From NCBI GenBank assembly GCA_905221605.1, contig CAJNDS010002577.1, positions 289,795-353,794 of the forward strand: DNA of 64,000 nt, given 5' to 3'. This DNA is from Symbiodinium natans. Its lineage: Eukaryota; Sar; Dinophyceae; Suessiales; Symbiodiniaceae. The translations under genes and the position numbers were made by a program. The notes below the pieces were generated by a model. It saw only the letters and a program-made list of their open reading frames with translations. It was not told the origin of the DNA and ran no database searches. Shown piece after piece: positions 37,101 to 49,678 of this stretch. Positions within the stretch are counted from its first letter, which is position 1. Each line of letters opens with the position of its first letter.

Positions 37101-37176
37101 CGGCATCGGTGAACACATGTGGACTAGGAATCGGTTTAAGTTTCTTTTGCAATTAGATTATGCACATCCTGCTGCG

Positions 37177-38457
37177 ATGTCGACGGAGAAGCTTGATGAT
37201 GAGACTTTTCTGAATGTGTCGATCGCCGACGCGAAGCATTTTCCTGAGTCGGCTTCTGCAGATGAGCTCTTCAGCGAGTTGGCCACTTCCGATGGGTGCC
37301 CTCTCTTTGAGTGCGCCACGCTAGTTAAATCGTCAGGCATTGATCTCATGGATTGCCCCTTGCAGCTGAACCTGAAGTTGCATGTGCGGCGGAGGCTGCC
37401 GGAGGGAGCCGCGCTATTGTGGCACATGGTCTTGCCTTTGGCAGTAATCAGCAAGAATCTCTTACAGCCACCACATGCGTGGGACACATGGTTGGGTCTT
37501 CTTCCTGCCAACCAGAGCTTGGAAACACATGCTCCCGAGATGATGTTCACGCAGGCCGTAATTCATCTTTTGGCCAAACCAGAGTATCCAAAGCTGCGGT
37601 TGCAGTTCAAGTATCACAACCCTGCGCTGCGAGCCAAGATGGCTTTGCAGAAGCAGACAGAGCAAGAATGGCGGCAGCAGCAAAACCTGAAAGCTGCAAG
37701 TTACGGACAGCAGCGCTTTCAGGACTTGCAGTCGCTAGGAGGTTTGCTTGAAAAGCGGCCCACCGACAAATCTGACAAGGCATCTGCTTGTGAAGAGGAT
37801 GCAGCCAGCCAGGGCAACAACGCAGGCGAGGCGAGCCAAGCGCCTGCGTCCGAGCCTCCGCCACGCACAGATGTGGATGCACGCGTCCATGCAGGGGAGT
37901 CCGACCGGCACGACAGAGTGTCCTTGGCACTCGATGCATGTCTTCAACTACTCTTCGAGCAGCAGTCTGCCCACGGTGTGCAATATGACCCCTCTGATTT
38001 GAGCATTGAGCGCCTCGCTGCCTGCGATGCCCCAGTGGAGCTTATCAAGAGCCACTTTCAAGGTTTGCGACTCGCTGAGTCTGTAGATGAGCAAGGTCTG
38101 GCGGATAGCTTGCAGTATGCGCTGCTTGGGACCCTCGACGACTTCGGTACTCAGGCCAGTGGCCTTGCTCAGCCGAGCCAGCTACTGGCTGTGAGAGAGC
38201 GCTACCCACTTATTTGGCCTATCTGCCGTCAAATCTCAAAGCTCGCAAACGACAGAGTCCGACTCGTGGAGGAAATCGAAGCCAGTGCGGCGCACCCAAA
38301 CCTCGTCCAGGAAAATGCACGACTCCGCACGGAACTGGTTGAGGCGCAAGAAAAGTCTCGCAAAGCGGAAGAAGAGCTGGCACGCATGCAAGCCCGTGTC
38401 AATGATCTCACTGTAGCTTTGAGCCGAGGGCAGTCACCCGAAATCGATCTGCTCTGA
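37177..38457 (+). CDS. Unknown protein: possible C2-like N-terminus, C-terminal coiled coil
   Basis: An intact 426-codon frame from ATG 37177 (MSTEKLDDETFLNVSIADAK) to TGA at 38455. The in-frame ATG at 37117 may be intronic. The N-terminal ~170 residues alternate hydrophobic strands (FLNVSIADAKHF; LQLNLKLHVRRRLPE; LLWHMVLPLAVISK; LRLQFKYHNP) in a way that suggests a beta-sandwich such as a C2 domain, but I see no set of calcium-binding aspartates. A Gln/Ser-rich linker follows. The last ~70 residues (LVQENARLRTELVEAQEKSR, KAEEELARMQARVNDLTVAL) form a clear heptad coiled coil. Family not recognised. A large single exon stands out among the small-exon genes here. The stop may be intronic, as coil-like exons follow. 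Confidence 0.65.
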   Translation: MSTEKLDDETFLNVSIADAKHFPESASADELFSELATSDGCPLFECATLVKSSGIDLMDCPLQLNLKLHVRRRLPEGAALLWHMVLPLAVISKNLLQPPHAWDTWLGLLPANQSLETHAPEMMFTQAVIHLLAKPEYPKLRLQFKYHNPALRAKMALQKQTEQEWRQQQNLKAASYGQQRFQDLQSLGGLLEKRPTDKSDKASACEEDAASQGNNAGEASQAPASEPPPRTDVDARVHAGESDRHDRVSLALDACLQLLFEQQSAHGVQYDPSDLSIERLAACDAPVELIKSHFQGLRLAESVDEQGLADSLQYALLGTLDDFGTQASGLAQPSQLLAVRERYPLIWPICRQISKLANDRVRLVEEIEASAAHPNLVQENARLRTELVEAQEKSRKAEEELARMQARVNDLTVALSRGQSPEIDLL

Positions 38458-38899
38458 GTGCATGCAGTGACGTGGATGCGCTCGGGAATGAAAGGGCGGA
38501 TGGGGAAGGTAGCCTTTTGCACACGGCACTGCGAAAGAATGAGTAGCACGCAGGTGTGCAATTTGGCATCTTTTTGACGCATGTGTGAAGATGTGTGAAG
38601 GCTTCAAGTCCGGGAAGCCTGCAACTTCGAGGGCTTCGCCGCTCGTCGCCTGCAAAGCGCCTTGCGTCTGACAGCTCACGATGAGCGCAGCAGCCTGGCA
38701 AAACACTCGGCAGAAAGGAAGGGGATGAAAGGGGTGAGAGGCTGTCAGCCTGTGCTACAGCCGTTGATCTGAGATTTTTTTGGGCTCAGAGCAGATTTTG
38801 CACGGTCAGTTTTTCGTTGAGGATGGCCGGCACTTGATGCAGCTGTGGAAGCAGGGGAGGCTGCCACGGACAGGTGCTTTGGCTGACCATGCTCATACA

Positions 38900-39085
38900 C
38901 CGAGCTCAAGCATGCAGCCGTGCTGTGCTGCAGACTCTTAGTTGCTGCAAGTCGAGTCCGCAACCTGGGATGCAGGTTGAGGGAGGCGCAGCTCACGAGG
39001 GCCAAGAAGATTGCGGTTCTTACCCGAAGGGTGCTTAACCAGTGGCAGGATGGGCACCTTGGCAAGCTTTGGGAGTTGAGACTCG
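38900..39085 (+). other. Coiled-coil exon candidate
   Basis: CRLLVAASRVRNLGCRLREA, then QLTRAKKIAVLTRRVLNQWQ has heptad spacing and faintly recalls the helical region of Nup54-type nucleoporins. The resemblance is too weak to name. Same strand as the upstream coiled-coil protein. Confidence 0.3.
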
Positions 39086-39164
39086 CCAGCAAAGCTGCAA
39101 GCATTCCAACTGCTTGCCTTGGTGCCTAAGGATGCTCGAGAGACTACAGGAGGCAGCTCAGCAG

Positions 39165-39198
39165 CACGGAACAATACGGAACAATACGGAACAATATG
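39165..39198. repeat. Triple ACGGAACAAT repeat
   Basis: Three tandem 10-bp units (the last ends in ATATGGG). Confidence 0.9.
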
Positions 39199-40815
39199 GG
39201 AGGCGTGGTCCGGTGGTTCAGGTGGTCGACTCACAGGACCTAGAGCTTCTGGAGACGCTGAAGCCCTGGGTCGAAAGAGCGCGGCTTTCAGACCATCCAG
39301 AGGGCATGGATGTCGTGCACCTTGGCAGCGGGGCTTCAGAATACAGGCGTCACCGCATGCGCTGCATCAAGTCGCTAGGATTCGTGTGGAGAAGCTCAGC
39401 AGCGCGACGGCAGCTCTGCAGTCTGCGCTCGATGAGGCTTCTTGGCTGAGTTGTCGCCCGCTGTGGGGCACTAAGACTGTTCCCCTGCCGCCAGAAGCCC
39501 AATAGGGAAGACGATGGTCTGAGTCGCTGAGGGGACCGGGGCCGCCTTCCGGGAAGCACTGTGGAAATCGGAGGAGGCGGCTTTGAATCCGGCTCGTTGT
39601 GAGATGCTGCAGCCGCCAGTCTAAAAGCTGGGTGTCCACCGAGTTCTGGCATATTCTGACTGATGTGTTCAGGGGTTGGGGCTTGCGACCTCATTGCTTG
39701 CCATCGCTGGGTTTCGTTCTCTTTCGTTTTCATGATGCTCACTCCAAAGAAAAGAGCTTTAAGCATGTCGAAGCATCATCAGAACTGCTCCGGGCGGTGA
39801 GGGGGTTCTGGGGAAAGAGGTCGTGGGAGATTTTTTGAGAGGCGTCGAACTTAGGAGAGTGGACACGGCCTACGGACCCATCCGAGCCCGCAACCTTGCA
39901 CGCTGGGCGATCCTGGGCTGCACTGCTTTGATTCCTAGCGAGGTGACCAAAGTGGAGGTTTAAGTGTTAAGAGCTGTGTTGGCCATGAGGTTCTTGAAAC
40001 AGGAGCTACAGTAGCATGTGCACTGAATTCACTGGAACTGCAAGCGCCATGTGGTTGAGAGGATATTGGCTGCGCGCACGAATGGTGACAAGGAATGCCT
40101 CCAGTGCCTGGCCGGCACTTGTGGATATGTTGGCACCTGTCTAAGAATACACATGGACAATTACCTAATTAAGAGTCACGCAGGGTGGTCTTTCAACTTC
40201 TTAGAAGCCTGGCCTTCCCGGCTGCGCAGGGGAGCCCTTGTCGTCGCTGAACGGTCTGGTCTCAGCACAGACACTGTGACACAGTCCTTGCAGACGGCCA
40301 AGAGCGCCCGAGATGCTCAGCAGCATGTGTTCGAGCTGACTTGCCCCCGGATGACGCAAGCTGCAGCTTGAAGTGGCTATCCCCACCACCTTGCAGGACA
40401 TGATCTCGCAGATTGCACAGCTGACAGTTGCCAGCAGGACTCAGACTCCGGGGCTGTGGGAATGTGTTCTACGTTGCACCAAATCAACATCAACCAAGCA
40501 CAAGGCCAACTAAAGTAACGGAGCTGGACACCGGGGTGCTAAGCTTCAGCTTCAGCAGCTACGAGCCCAGCTTGTAGACGAATAGGCACGTATGGCGGAA
40601 AGTTCCAAAGCCATGCAAAGCAGTCGCCGAAATGTGGACAACAGTATCAGCAAGACAGATGCTGCAGAGGCATCCAGAACTCTCATCATTTGCCTGTAAA
40701 GTTACATGTCTGTGAGTTATAATCACCGTGTACATCCGTGTACCAACTAAACTGTAAGCCCCTTCTGTTACACACCATCTTCAGCGTCGCCTCATTCTTT
40801 GATTTCGCCCTGCAG

Positions 40816-40937
40816 GGAGGAGGACGTGTCCAAGCTGGAGAGAGCCATCCAGAGCACAAAGAATCCACAGGTCCAGGAGACGAAGTTGGGCCGGCGTGGC
40901 TCACTGGACAAGCTGCTGGCCGAGGTCCGGATGGAGG
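40816..40937 (+). other. Exon candidate bounded by consensus splice words
   Basis: After CCCTGCAG the frame reads REEDVSKLERAIQSTKNPQV, then QETKLGRRGSLDKLLAEVRM, and ends before GTGCCTTGG. It is charged, helical and clean of stops. The acceptor is pyrimidine-rich. Likely one exon of a coiled-coil protein on the plus strand. The gene is not identified. Confidence 0.45.
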
Positions 40938-41999
40938 TGCCTTGGTATATTTGGTAGGAAGCTTCGGATGTGGCGTTGCTAAGCCAGTAATGTTTTGCTT
41001 GAACTTTGATTTGAACTCGCAGCAGCATGTCGCGGTAAAGCATGACATGCGACACTGTAGCCGCGTACAGGAGATGTGAATGTCGTGACGCGTGTTGTTT
41101 CCTGAAAGGCATGCAGTCGTGCCGTTGGCAGGAATGCAGGAGCACGCTTGGCTAGTCAGGAACGGCAGTATGATGCCGTGTGCATTTCCCGCCCAGGCCC
41201 TCCAGACACTCTTCGACACCAAGCAAAAAGCCAAGGTGCCTGGCTCTCAGTCCGGGGTCAATCTCAGCAGCTCGAATAAGTGATCAACACAACGTGTTTT
41301 GTGCAAAAGCGGCCCCACCGGCCTCGTGGCCTCGTGGGCTCACAGCTAAAGACACATGCCCAGCAGCATGACAGGGATTGGTCCCTGCCTCTGCAAAGCC
41401 TGTGTGCTGGTCTGTGGTTGTTGAGCACTAGGATTACCGGCTCTTATTCTTTGTTCAATATGGCAGAAGCTGGAGTGTGGGATGCAACCCAGGGCAATCC
41501 ATCAAGCTTCGGCGGTTCGGCCGGACTGCATACATAATGCCACCACCTTGCTCACGCATGGGAACGTCTGCACGTGTGGTGGATGGTTCCATCCGATCAT
41601 GTCGTGCCTAGCCCACTTCGTTAGTGCAAACTAAGCCAAGCAGAGCGGATGCAATCCTGCTTGTGTTGGTGGATGTGCGTGCCAGTTCTGCTGACTTTAT
41701 ACCGTCGGTACCCAGCTGGCAGACGATGACAGATACACAGATGAAGTCATGCTGCTGTGTCCATCCTCCAAAGCACCGGTCAAACCCGTTCAGTACCAAG
41801 GCAAGAGGAGATCAAGGCTACGGCAGCCAAGCGTTCGACGCAGGTCCGTGTGACCAAGTTCGGATGGACATATCTCTCAGGTCTCAGGATGTTGATGCCA
41901 TGCTCCTTTTTCCTCAGCCATGCAAAGCTAAGCCAAGCCCAAACAGCAGAGCCCGGAAGTGCGTTCAGCTTTAGAGAGTTGCGGGTCGGAAGGCTAGCG

Positions 42000-42690
42000 C
42001 GTGCACAAGAAAGTGTCCATGACATGCAGGTCTTGCAGGAGCTCCCCAAGAAGATCCAAGATGCAGAAAAGCTTAGGACGGTTATGCGGCGCCAATTTTG
42101 TTTGCAGCTCGTGCAGTGTCCAGCCTTGCAGGATGTCGGGCGATGCGAAAGAGGCCACCCGACTGTGCCTTGGCAGTCTTACCTGTAGAGTCAAAGCTGG
42201 ACTCAGCTTCCTAGTTTGGTCCCTGCTCTTTTGCTTGGAATGTTCAGGTACAAGAAGGCGCTACTGGAAAAGGAGATTCGCAGTGCCATGGTTCTCTCCG
42301 ACGGCAATGCGCTGCGGAATGCAGTTTCCAAAGCCGGCTCTTCTGCGTTTGCGGACAGTGCCTCGGAGGCAGCCGGAAGATGCGCCAAGATGCTCCGTCT
42401 CCATGCCTCTACCAGACTCCCAGGTCTTGATGACAAGCTTTTGGAGTCTGCTCGTGCAGCTTTGCGCGAGATGACCCTGCTGGATCAAGCACGCGAGACT
42501 GTCAAAAGCTCCTCGGCAAAACGTCTGCGAAGTGACACAGATGAGCACGCTAAGAAAGTTTTGAGTTCTACGCGATTGATGCAGTGCCAGTCAGAGATCG
42601 ACTTACGTGGTGAGGCAACACCACCTTGGCTGAGTTGGATGAGGCTTTTGACAAGCTCATACAGGACCAGTACGGGGTCTGCATCGTGAA
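42000..42690 (+). other. Two coiled-coil exon candidates
   Basis: First, about 42000-42135: AQESVHDMQVLQELPKKIQD, then AEKLRTVMRRQFCLQL. Second, about 42246-42612: YKKALLEKEIRSAMVLSDGN ... LDDKLLESARAALREMTLLD ... KVLSSTRLMQCQSEIDLRG, bounded by GTGAGG. Both are charged and helical with no stop. The second is a convincing 120-codon exon. No family recognised. They may share a gene with the exons at 38.9 and 40.8 kb. Confidence 0.45.
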
Positions 42691-43329
42691 GCGTGTTCAT
42701 TCTTCCTGAAAGATGCCTCGCAGTAGTACCTTGTGTGCAGGAGAACTTCCCGGAAGGCATCAGACCGCAAAGCACGTTGGCCCGCGCGCAGGCATGGGTC
42801 ACCCTCATTGGCCGACAAAAACCGCACTTGAGATGTCAAGCACAGACAGTGTGGTAGTATTGACTAGGGTGGCAGTTACTACGTACATCAAGCATCTCAT
42901 GACTTGGCCAGGCTCAGATCAGAACGATCAGACAGAAGCTGGGCGAGCTGGAGGAGCTCATCCAGCGCCCTGTCTGCCCATGATAACTAAGCAGCAACTG
43001 CCGGATAATTGCGAGACTTTGTTTTTTCTAGCTTGTTGATAAACAATGTGTAATTCAGTCGCGGCGTGGTGTTACTTGCCTCCCGTTTGGGTCTCCGCCT
43101 GTTCTGTGCACTGCAGGTCGCCCATCTCCTTTGAGAACAGTTCGTCTCTGCTGCAAGTGGTTCGGCTTTCTCACTATGTGGAGCATGTGTCGAGATTTAG
43201 ACGGGCGTGGCTTGGGAAGCTGTTTTCAAGGCTGTGTTTAGACCCAGGAAAGCGGAATGCGGCAGCTGCGCCTGGTGTTGGATATCCTGCGTCCCCATCC
43301 TTACTTTGCAGCTGGGTCTGAGGATGTCT

Positions 43330-46300
43330 GAGGATGATGCTGCTTGAAGACTTGTTTGCAGAGAAAGAAGAGGCTTCCATGAGTAGGTCTACAAAGCCTG
43401 GGCTCGCCCAGAGCCGAGGCGATGATCGTTGAACAGTCTTCTTCGCACATGGCTGGTGAACGCTCGAAGACAGCCGGCCGGCTTAGGGAAGAGCATTTGC
43501 CATGCTTTCATATGCATTCACGTGCTTTCATACGCCTTCAAGTTCACAGGAGTGTCGGGCTGTGCGGGTTCGAGTCGGGAAGGTGGTTTGGAAAGCAGCA
43601 GTCTGTAAGCAGAACGCGCTGCGCTTGTGTTGTCGAGTTCGTGTTTTTGAGGGCTCTACTGGTTGCAATTGAACCTGCGCAGCTTCCAGAGTCTGGCACT
43701 GCAGCCCTTTGTAGGAACAGTTGAACTCCACCAAAAGAAGAGGCATCCAGGCGCTGTAAATCTGGGATCTGACTGAGGTCCAAGACCTGCTGCGGAAGAG
43801 CTGTCGGAATCAGCTGATCTCCAAGCAGAACAAAGAAAAGATGCTCAGCGTGAACTGCGCTAGAGATGGCTAGAGATTGCAGGTGAGCCTGCAAAGTGTC
43901 CATTTCGACCGAACGCCTTCAAAGAGGCATGTTGCATTTAGCCGTCATTCAGCCTTCAATCCTTGAGACGATCCAGGAACAAGCAAGTGAAGCTGTCATG
44001 CGACACGGAGACGTGCAACCCCGAGATAAAGGCGGCTCTGTTGAAGATGCTTCAGAAGCAGCTTGGCGGCATCAAGTTTGTCATGCCTTTTTCTTTCCGA
44101 AGCACAGGCGCAGAATGGACAGGGGGCATGTTCTTGCCTAGGTGCATCCTCTGACGGCTGGTTCGACGCGGGCGTGATCTTGCCGTAAAGGCAGTTGACG
44201 TAGCATGCAGGCCGCAGGTGATCTCGAGTGGTGCGCGGGCCTGGCGCCCAAGAAAATGAAAGTGGCTGCAGGAAAGGTCCACCAAAGCCGAGCTGCTTTC
44301 CAAAGAAAGTTCAGCACCAAATGTGGACTATCGAGGTTCATGTTTGTATCTGACACGCATACTTCGTGGAAGTCTTCTGAGAAGCTTCTTCAACGTTGCA
44401 TCCCAGAGCCCGTGGTCACACTTGAACCTGCAAAACCTACTCACGGTGATGTCGAAGCAAAGTCTACCGGCAGAGTTGTTCGCGGGCTGCTGCCATGCTG
44501 CAAGCAATCCGCTCGACGACCTTACAGCATCGGGCTCTGTGTTGTCAGTGTACCGTACCGTTCGAGACGGAAGGGTTGTCAACAGTGCGAAGAAACAGCA
44601 GCATGATGGCCAAAGCTTCTCCGCAAGGCGCGTTTTGTTGCTGGACTATGTGGTTTGATACATGTTTGACCCAACCACTTCGGCTTACAGCCCATTCTCA
44701 GGAGATTGAGTACCAAGCGCCTGCAAGTCAGAATAAGCAGTGCTGTTGGAAGTTTCGCCGGCTCATGCAACGAACACCATGCGCTCAGAAAGATTACGAT
44801 TACGGCTGGTGATGTTGCTGTCAGCCAAGACACAACGCGCCAGAATGCACAGTCTACTTAAGAATGAGCCTCTGGCAGGGTTACTGTGCCGTCATCCTAG
44901 TTGGGATGTCCAAGCTCAGCCAGAAAAGCAGTGGTTGTACCTTGGCTTTTTGAACGTTGGTGTGTGTGTGTGTGTTCATGCCTGGAACAACCTGCAGGCG
45001 ATGAGAAGTCCATGCAAGATCCACGCATGCACGGATCGTCGTTCACTCCTCAGGTTGGGATGGCGGCGTCGCCTACATGTCAGCTTGCTGGCCCTTTGTG
45101 CCTTGATACATCAAGAGCACCTGTTTGCTTCATGTTTCTTTCCTCTTCGTCTGGCGCTTCGTCAGATTGACATCGAACAAGCCTCCGCCGTGTTGGGCCA
45201 TTCAGCCTGAACCGAGTGAGGCATGGCGGCCCAGTTGGCTGCAGCCGCGGAAGGATATCGGCAATGTGGTACGGGAAAGACTGGACCCTTGGATCTTCCA
45301 GGAGGAGATCTTCTGTATATCGTGATTTTAAATGTTTTTCTTCTGTATATCTGTGTACGAACAGGTTCCTTCAATTATTGTGCTGTGGTCGCCTTTGCAG
45401 AAGCAGTCCTTAGTTTGCATCGTTCCTTTGCAACTCCGCCTGAGAAGAAGTGCTAGGCACCACTCTTCTCTATGTTGGGGTGGCCGCACTTTCGCATTTC
45501 ATCGAAACTGGGTTTTGGAGGCCAAATTAAGCAGCCGCACGCGCCCTGCTCAAACCAGAAGCCCTCGCACAAAAAGTCCATGGGAGATTCATAGGCGGGG
45601 TGCATAGGGAGTCACGCTTCGTACCTGGCAGGTCAGGTGTTTCTAGCACTTTGCCAATATCCAGACAAGAACACGCCAACCTAGAAAGCTGCTTGGGGGG
45701 GGGGGGGGCGGGTTGGAAGGAGGGTTGAAGAAACGTGAAGCTGTGCTTTGGATCGGCGAGCCGGCCTCCAATACAAGAACGTGTGGCACATGCGCCGTGG
45801 TGGCGAGGCGGCTCCTCTTTCCAGTCAGTCCGGACGTTCTGCTAACACTACCTGGCTCGCGGAAGTGTTGCGAGCAAGTTGTGTCTGCTCATCGTCCTCA
45901 TGCAGCCGCGGCTTCTTCGGATAAAGTTTGCGCTCTTCTTTCTCCCCCCAGCCCGGGGCCCCCATGGTCTACCGGGTCTACCGCTCCTTGGAGCTTACTG
46001 GTCTGTGTTTGTCTCTCGCAGGCTGTGACAGCGGTGTTACTGTGCAACCAATCTCTTGCTTGCACGTCTCAAGCCCTTCCGTGTCTCGTCCAGCCCCAGG
46101 AACCGGAGGGGCGAATGGTCGGCCAGGTCGGGGGTTCGCCATGCCTCCCGTCCATGGTTGCCTCACGTTCCTGGCCACGGCAGTTTCGACAACGTGGGCC
46201 GTGCAGCCCTCATCTCCTTCGATCCTTCCCTGGGAGTGTCGTGATCTCGTCCATCGTGTGTAAAGCCCCTGCTCCAGCTCCGTCGGCGTGTTCTTCATCT

Positions 46301-47034
46301 CACATTCCCGGCCTATCCCGGCTGCTGATCACCTCGGATGCCTCCCAGGGGGGCACCCGGTGACCGACAGGTTCGGGAAGGTCTCTTCTTTGACGCCCAC
46401 GCAGCCCTCTTCGATCAGTGGTTCAACCCTCAGTTCCAGCTCCTCTCCGTCTTGACGGGTTCGGTCAGCTTGTCTCGCTTCCTCTGGGCCAGTCACACTC
46501 GAGAATGTCTTGGGAATATGTAGCATTGGGAGTGGTGTGCTCCCCCGCCCTGCCTGTGCCAGGCATTGGATAATTTGAATATGCCACTCGATACATGAAT
46601 TCAATCTGTACCCAAGAGCATGTTGGATTGGAGACTCCGACTCGCAGACTGCGATGAGAAAAAGAAAGAGAGCGAGTTGGGTAGTATGATTTTGGTTTTT
46701 TTGGCTTTCTTTTCTGGGTGCAAGGTGTTGCGTTCTCGATTCCGCAAGGTGCGGTGCCGTTAATCTGAGGCAGGCCATGCGCTGTATGATGGTAAGCGTG
46801 GCAGCAATGTGGACATCAAGTCCCTTTTCTTTGCCCCGGATCCGAATCGTCTCTTGACTGCATGGTTGGTATAGACATGATGTGCCCGATAAACCAAGCC
46901 CACACTATGGTCCCATGCTGGCAGCATCTCTACCGGGGCTAAGTCCCTCAGTGACCAAGGCTGCATGCTGAACCTCAGCTCGGAAGGGGGACGTGTTGAT
47001 GACGGGTTGTTGCTGACGAGGTTGTGAACCTTCA

Positions 47035-47089
<55 letters not shown>

Positions 47090-47160
47090 TGTGTGTGTTG
47101 TGGACACACCTTCTTCGATGCTACTGCAAGCCGCAGTAAGCTAGGTTCATAGCTATCTCC
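43330..47160. other. No assignable gene; scattered exon-like frames
   Basis: A frame at 44323-44658 (SFFNVASQSPWSHLNLQNLL ... GSVLSVYRTVRDGRVV) looks protein-like. Others near 44205-44450 and 45230-45330 are weaker. A poly-G run lies at 45692-45709. Nothing is recognisable as a known family, tRNA or mobile element. Confidence 0.35.
47043..47100. repeat. (GT)n microsatellite
   Basis: About 45 bases of GT dinucleotide with a TCTGTGTGTG tail, shortly upstream of the first kinase exon. A smaller (GT)n lies at 47734-47755. Confidence 0.95.
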
Positions 47161-47170
47161 AACTCGCTGG

Positions 47171-48452
47171 TATGTGAGGAAGTCCTACACGAACTTGAAG
47201 AAGCTTGGAAGCGGTGCCTTTGGTTCCGTTTACAAAGCCCAGTGCCGCTTGACGGGGGAGTGGCGCGCCGTCAAGTGCCTTGGCTGAGCCACATTTCTGA
47301 TTCGAGAGGCTCTTCCATTTGGTTCTGTAAACGTCCGTGCTCGCGTGCCACACACGTGCCGATGCAGAGCTTCAGGAAACTTCCGCTGTCGGACGTTGTG
47401 CCCTGTCTGCACACGGCGGCTGGAACACGCTGTGCACCAGTTGGGCTGTGATGGGTATGATTGGGCCCCAGAGCGTAGAGAGCTGAGGAGGACGACATGT
47501 CTTTCGTGGGGGCCTTTTGCTACAGTTGTCTGCAATGCCGCGGCGGGCTCCCGATTTCCTGCAGCATTGCGCACAATTTGATTTGCAAATCCAAGGTCTA
47601 CGCAGAGCTTGAGGCCATGATTCATTTGCACCATCCCAACGTGGTCAAGTTCTACGAATCCTGTCAAGATAGTCGAGCGCCACACCTTCTTGGACCAGTG
47701 TTGTAGGATTCCTGCCATTCCTGCAACTGTAAACGTGTGTGTGTGTGTGTGTGTGCCACTTGTAAGGAGCATTTTGAGGAGGACGTGGTTGCGAATGGCA
47801 GATTGTGGCAGCCAGCATTCGGCCATGAGAGCTTCACGTGACGCCCGAAAGCAACCGGCAGGAAAGCGCAATTTTCCTCGTCACTGAGCTCTGTGATGGG
47901 GGCGATTTTTCAGAGCTGAACCACGGGATTGATGATCCCCAGGTGCACGGAGCAAGGCGTAAGAAGTGGGAGAGGCAGAACATGAGCTTTCCAAGTGCCG
48001 CCAGGAAGTGAAGCTCTTGATCCGGGATGTGGTGAAGGCTCTCGATCGTGATCGGGTGTGCTCCGTCTCCTGCCTTTGGGACAGCTTGAACCGCCGTGCT
48101 CTCGCTTCGGCGGTGTCCAGGCACTCGCGTATTGCCACGACCATGGCGTTGCTCACCGATGCCTGGCATAGTTCGGAGTCCGAGGCATTGTATCGGCGGA
48201 GAAACTGCCGTATCTCAGAATCTCAGGGTGCTCATAAGTTGCTTTGGATGTCATGGTTTCCACGCAAGTTCGCCCAGGAGATCTCAAGTTTGAGAATTGC
48301 CTCATCAAGGAGAGCGCGCGTGACCACCGGGTCGGCAAGGCCTGGTGGCCTAGAAGCGATGTGCTACATACTTCAGCAGCCCACTTGTGTAGGTCATCGA
48401 TTTTGGTCTCTCGGCCATCCGATCCAAAGGACGCGATGACTTCAGAAGCATG
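47171..48452 (+). CDS. Calcium-dependent protein kinase-like gene, N-lobe to DFG exons
   Basis: Small exons reconstruct a Ser/Thr kinase in order. About 47171-47282: YVRKSYTNLKKLGSGAFGSV with VYKA and AVKCL (Gly-loop and catalytic Lys). About 47594-47672: VYAELEAMIHLHHPNVVKFY (helix C Glu). 47868-47942: AIFLVTELCDGGDFSEL (hinge). 47966-48043: EAEHELSKCRQEVKLLIRDV. 48121-48158: ALAYCHDHGVAH. About 48281-48335: (R)DLKFENCLIKES, the HRD loop split by an intron. 48393-48452: VIDFGLSAIRSKGRDDF (DFG). The intron in HRD seems to start with GA and end with CCCAG. The sequence is CDPK/CaMK-like, and EF-hand exons occur 8 kb downstream. The N-terminal exon and start codon are not found. Confidence 0.8.
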
Positions 48453-48750
48453 TTTCAAGGGATGTCCATGGCTTCATGGCTTCCAGGCTTCGGCGGCATG
48501 ACCTCACAGTCCCACAAGACCAAGGATCCCTCCCCTTATGTCGTGCTATGTACCAATGTATCTCTCTTTGCCCTTGAGAAAAATAACCTTGGTTTTGAAT
48601 TTGCCTCGATGCATTCAGTGGCAGCTCGGCTCATGGCCTGGGCTTATGATGGCCCGGTCACTTAGCCTAGCCCGCTCCAACTGGAAACCGAGAAGCTGCG
48701 TGGCCTTGGCGCCTTCGCGCCTGGAGGGTGCGCAGGGAACACGCCCCCAT

Positions 48751-48786
48751 GCTCTCCGAGCTCCCCGAGCTCCCCGAGCTCCCGGA
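48751..48786. repeat. Tandem GAGCTCCCC 9-mer
   Basis: Four tandem units of GAGCTCCCC-type sequence. They give Leu-Pro-Glu repeats if translated. Located between the kinase and glycosyltransferase exons. Confidence 0.85.
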
Positions 48787-49678
48787 GTTTTCAGCACTGC
48801 GGCCATGGTGGCATCGGGAACTGTCACAGTTTTGGCACCCCGGAGGACCTCATGGCAACCAAGCTCATGTAAACGGAGCTCCTGCAAACAGCCCATGTTC
48901 TTGCGATGTGGCCAGTGAAGCTTCTCTTACCCCCCTGTGAGGCTGAGCCGAATGGCACGAATGGTGCGCGCAGCATCGGTTGCGCGGTACGCCAGCTCGC
49001 GTGGCCCTGGCCTGCGCGCGAGTGATTTGACCGATCCGACGACGGCGCTCCATCAAAGGCATCGCAGCTCAACGGCCTTAACAACTCCCACTCCTAGGTT
49101 GAAGGTTCTGCCTTGCAGGTATCATGATGGTACGTTGCAGTACACCATGGAGAATATGGAGTGGGTAGAACAGAAAGGCGCGTGGCTTTGTTGGGTTTTC
49201 TGCATTCCTTTTGTCGCAGCTGCACCGGTTGCCCCAGGCTTCAGCAAGGACGACCACCTCTCAGATGAGCAGAAGGGTCTCCTACGCATCCAGGCGCGGG
49301 CGCGCTTGGCGCGCTGGCCACGTCTCTTAGACGAGGCGCAGTGGGCCCCATGCGTCGCATTGTGCAGGACAGTCACACTGGGGTCATTCAGACTAGCATG
49401 TCTTCCCTACAGGACATGCAGCGGGTAAAGCATCGCGAACGACAAAGCTTTTGTCCCGGGCCAGGCCGTATTTGGAATAATCAGTGAGCACAAGGGAGAT
49501 CGCAGAGTGCTGTTCTTCAAGAGGCTAGTGGAGAAGGGGGTCGGGGTGGGGGGTCGGGGTGGGCGGCTGGGGGCGGGGGGTTGGGTGCAGAAGTTCTTGG
49601 CATCTTGCTTCAAGGACTGTTGGCCCTGCATCCACTTTGCTGTCTCTGCGCAGACTTTAGGAAGGCGCCGCTGTGTCG

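Noticed and set aside
38900-39085. Nup54-type nucleoporin helix
   Set aside because: Only a loose pattern of Leu/Arg spacing. No conserved block comparable to those that identified NUP85.
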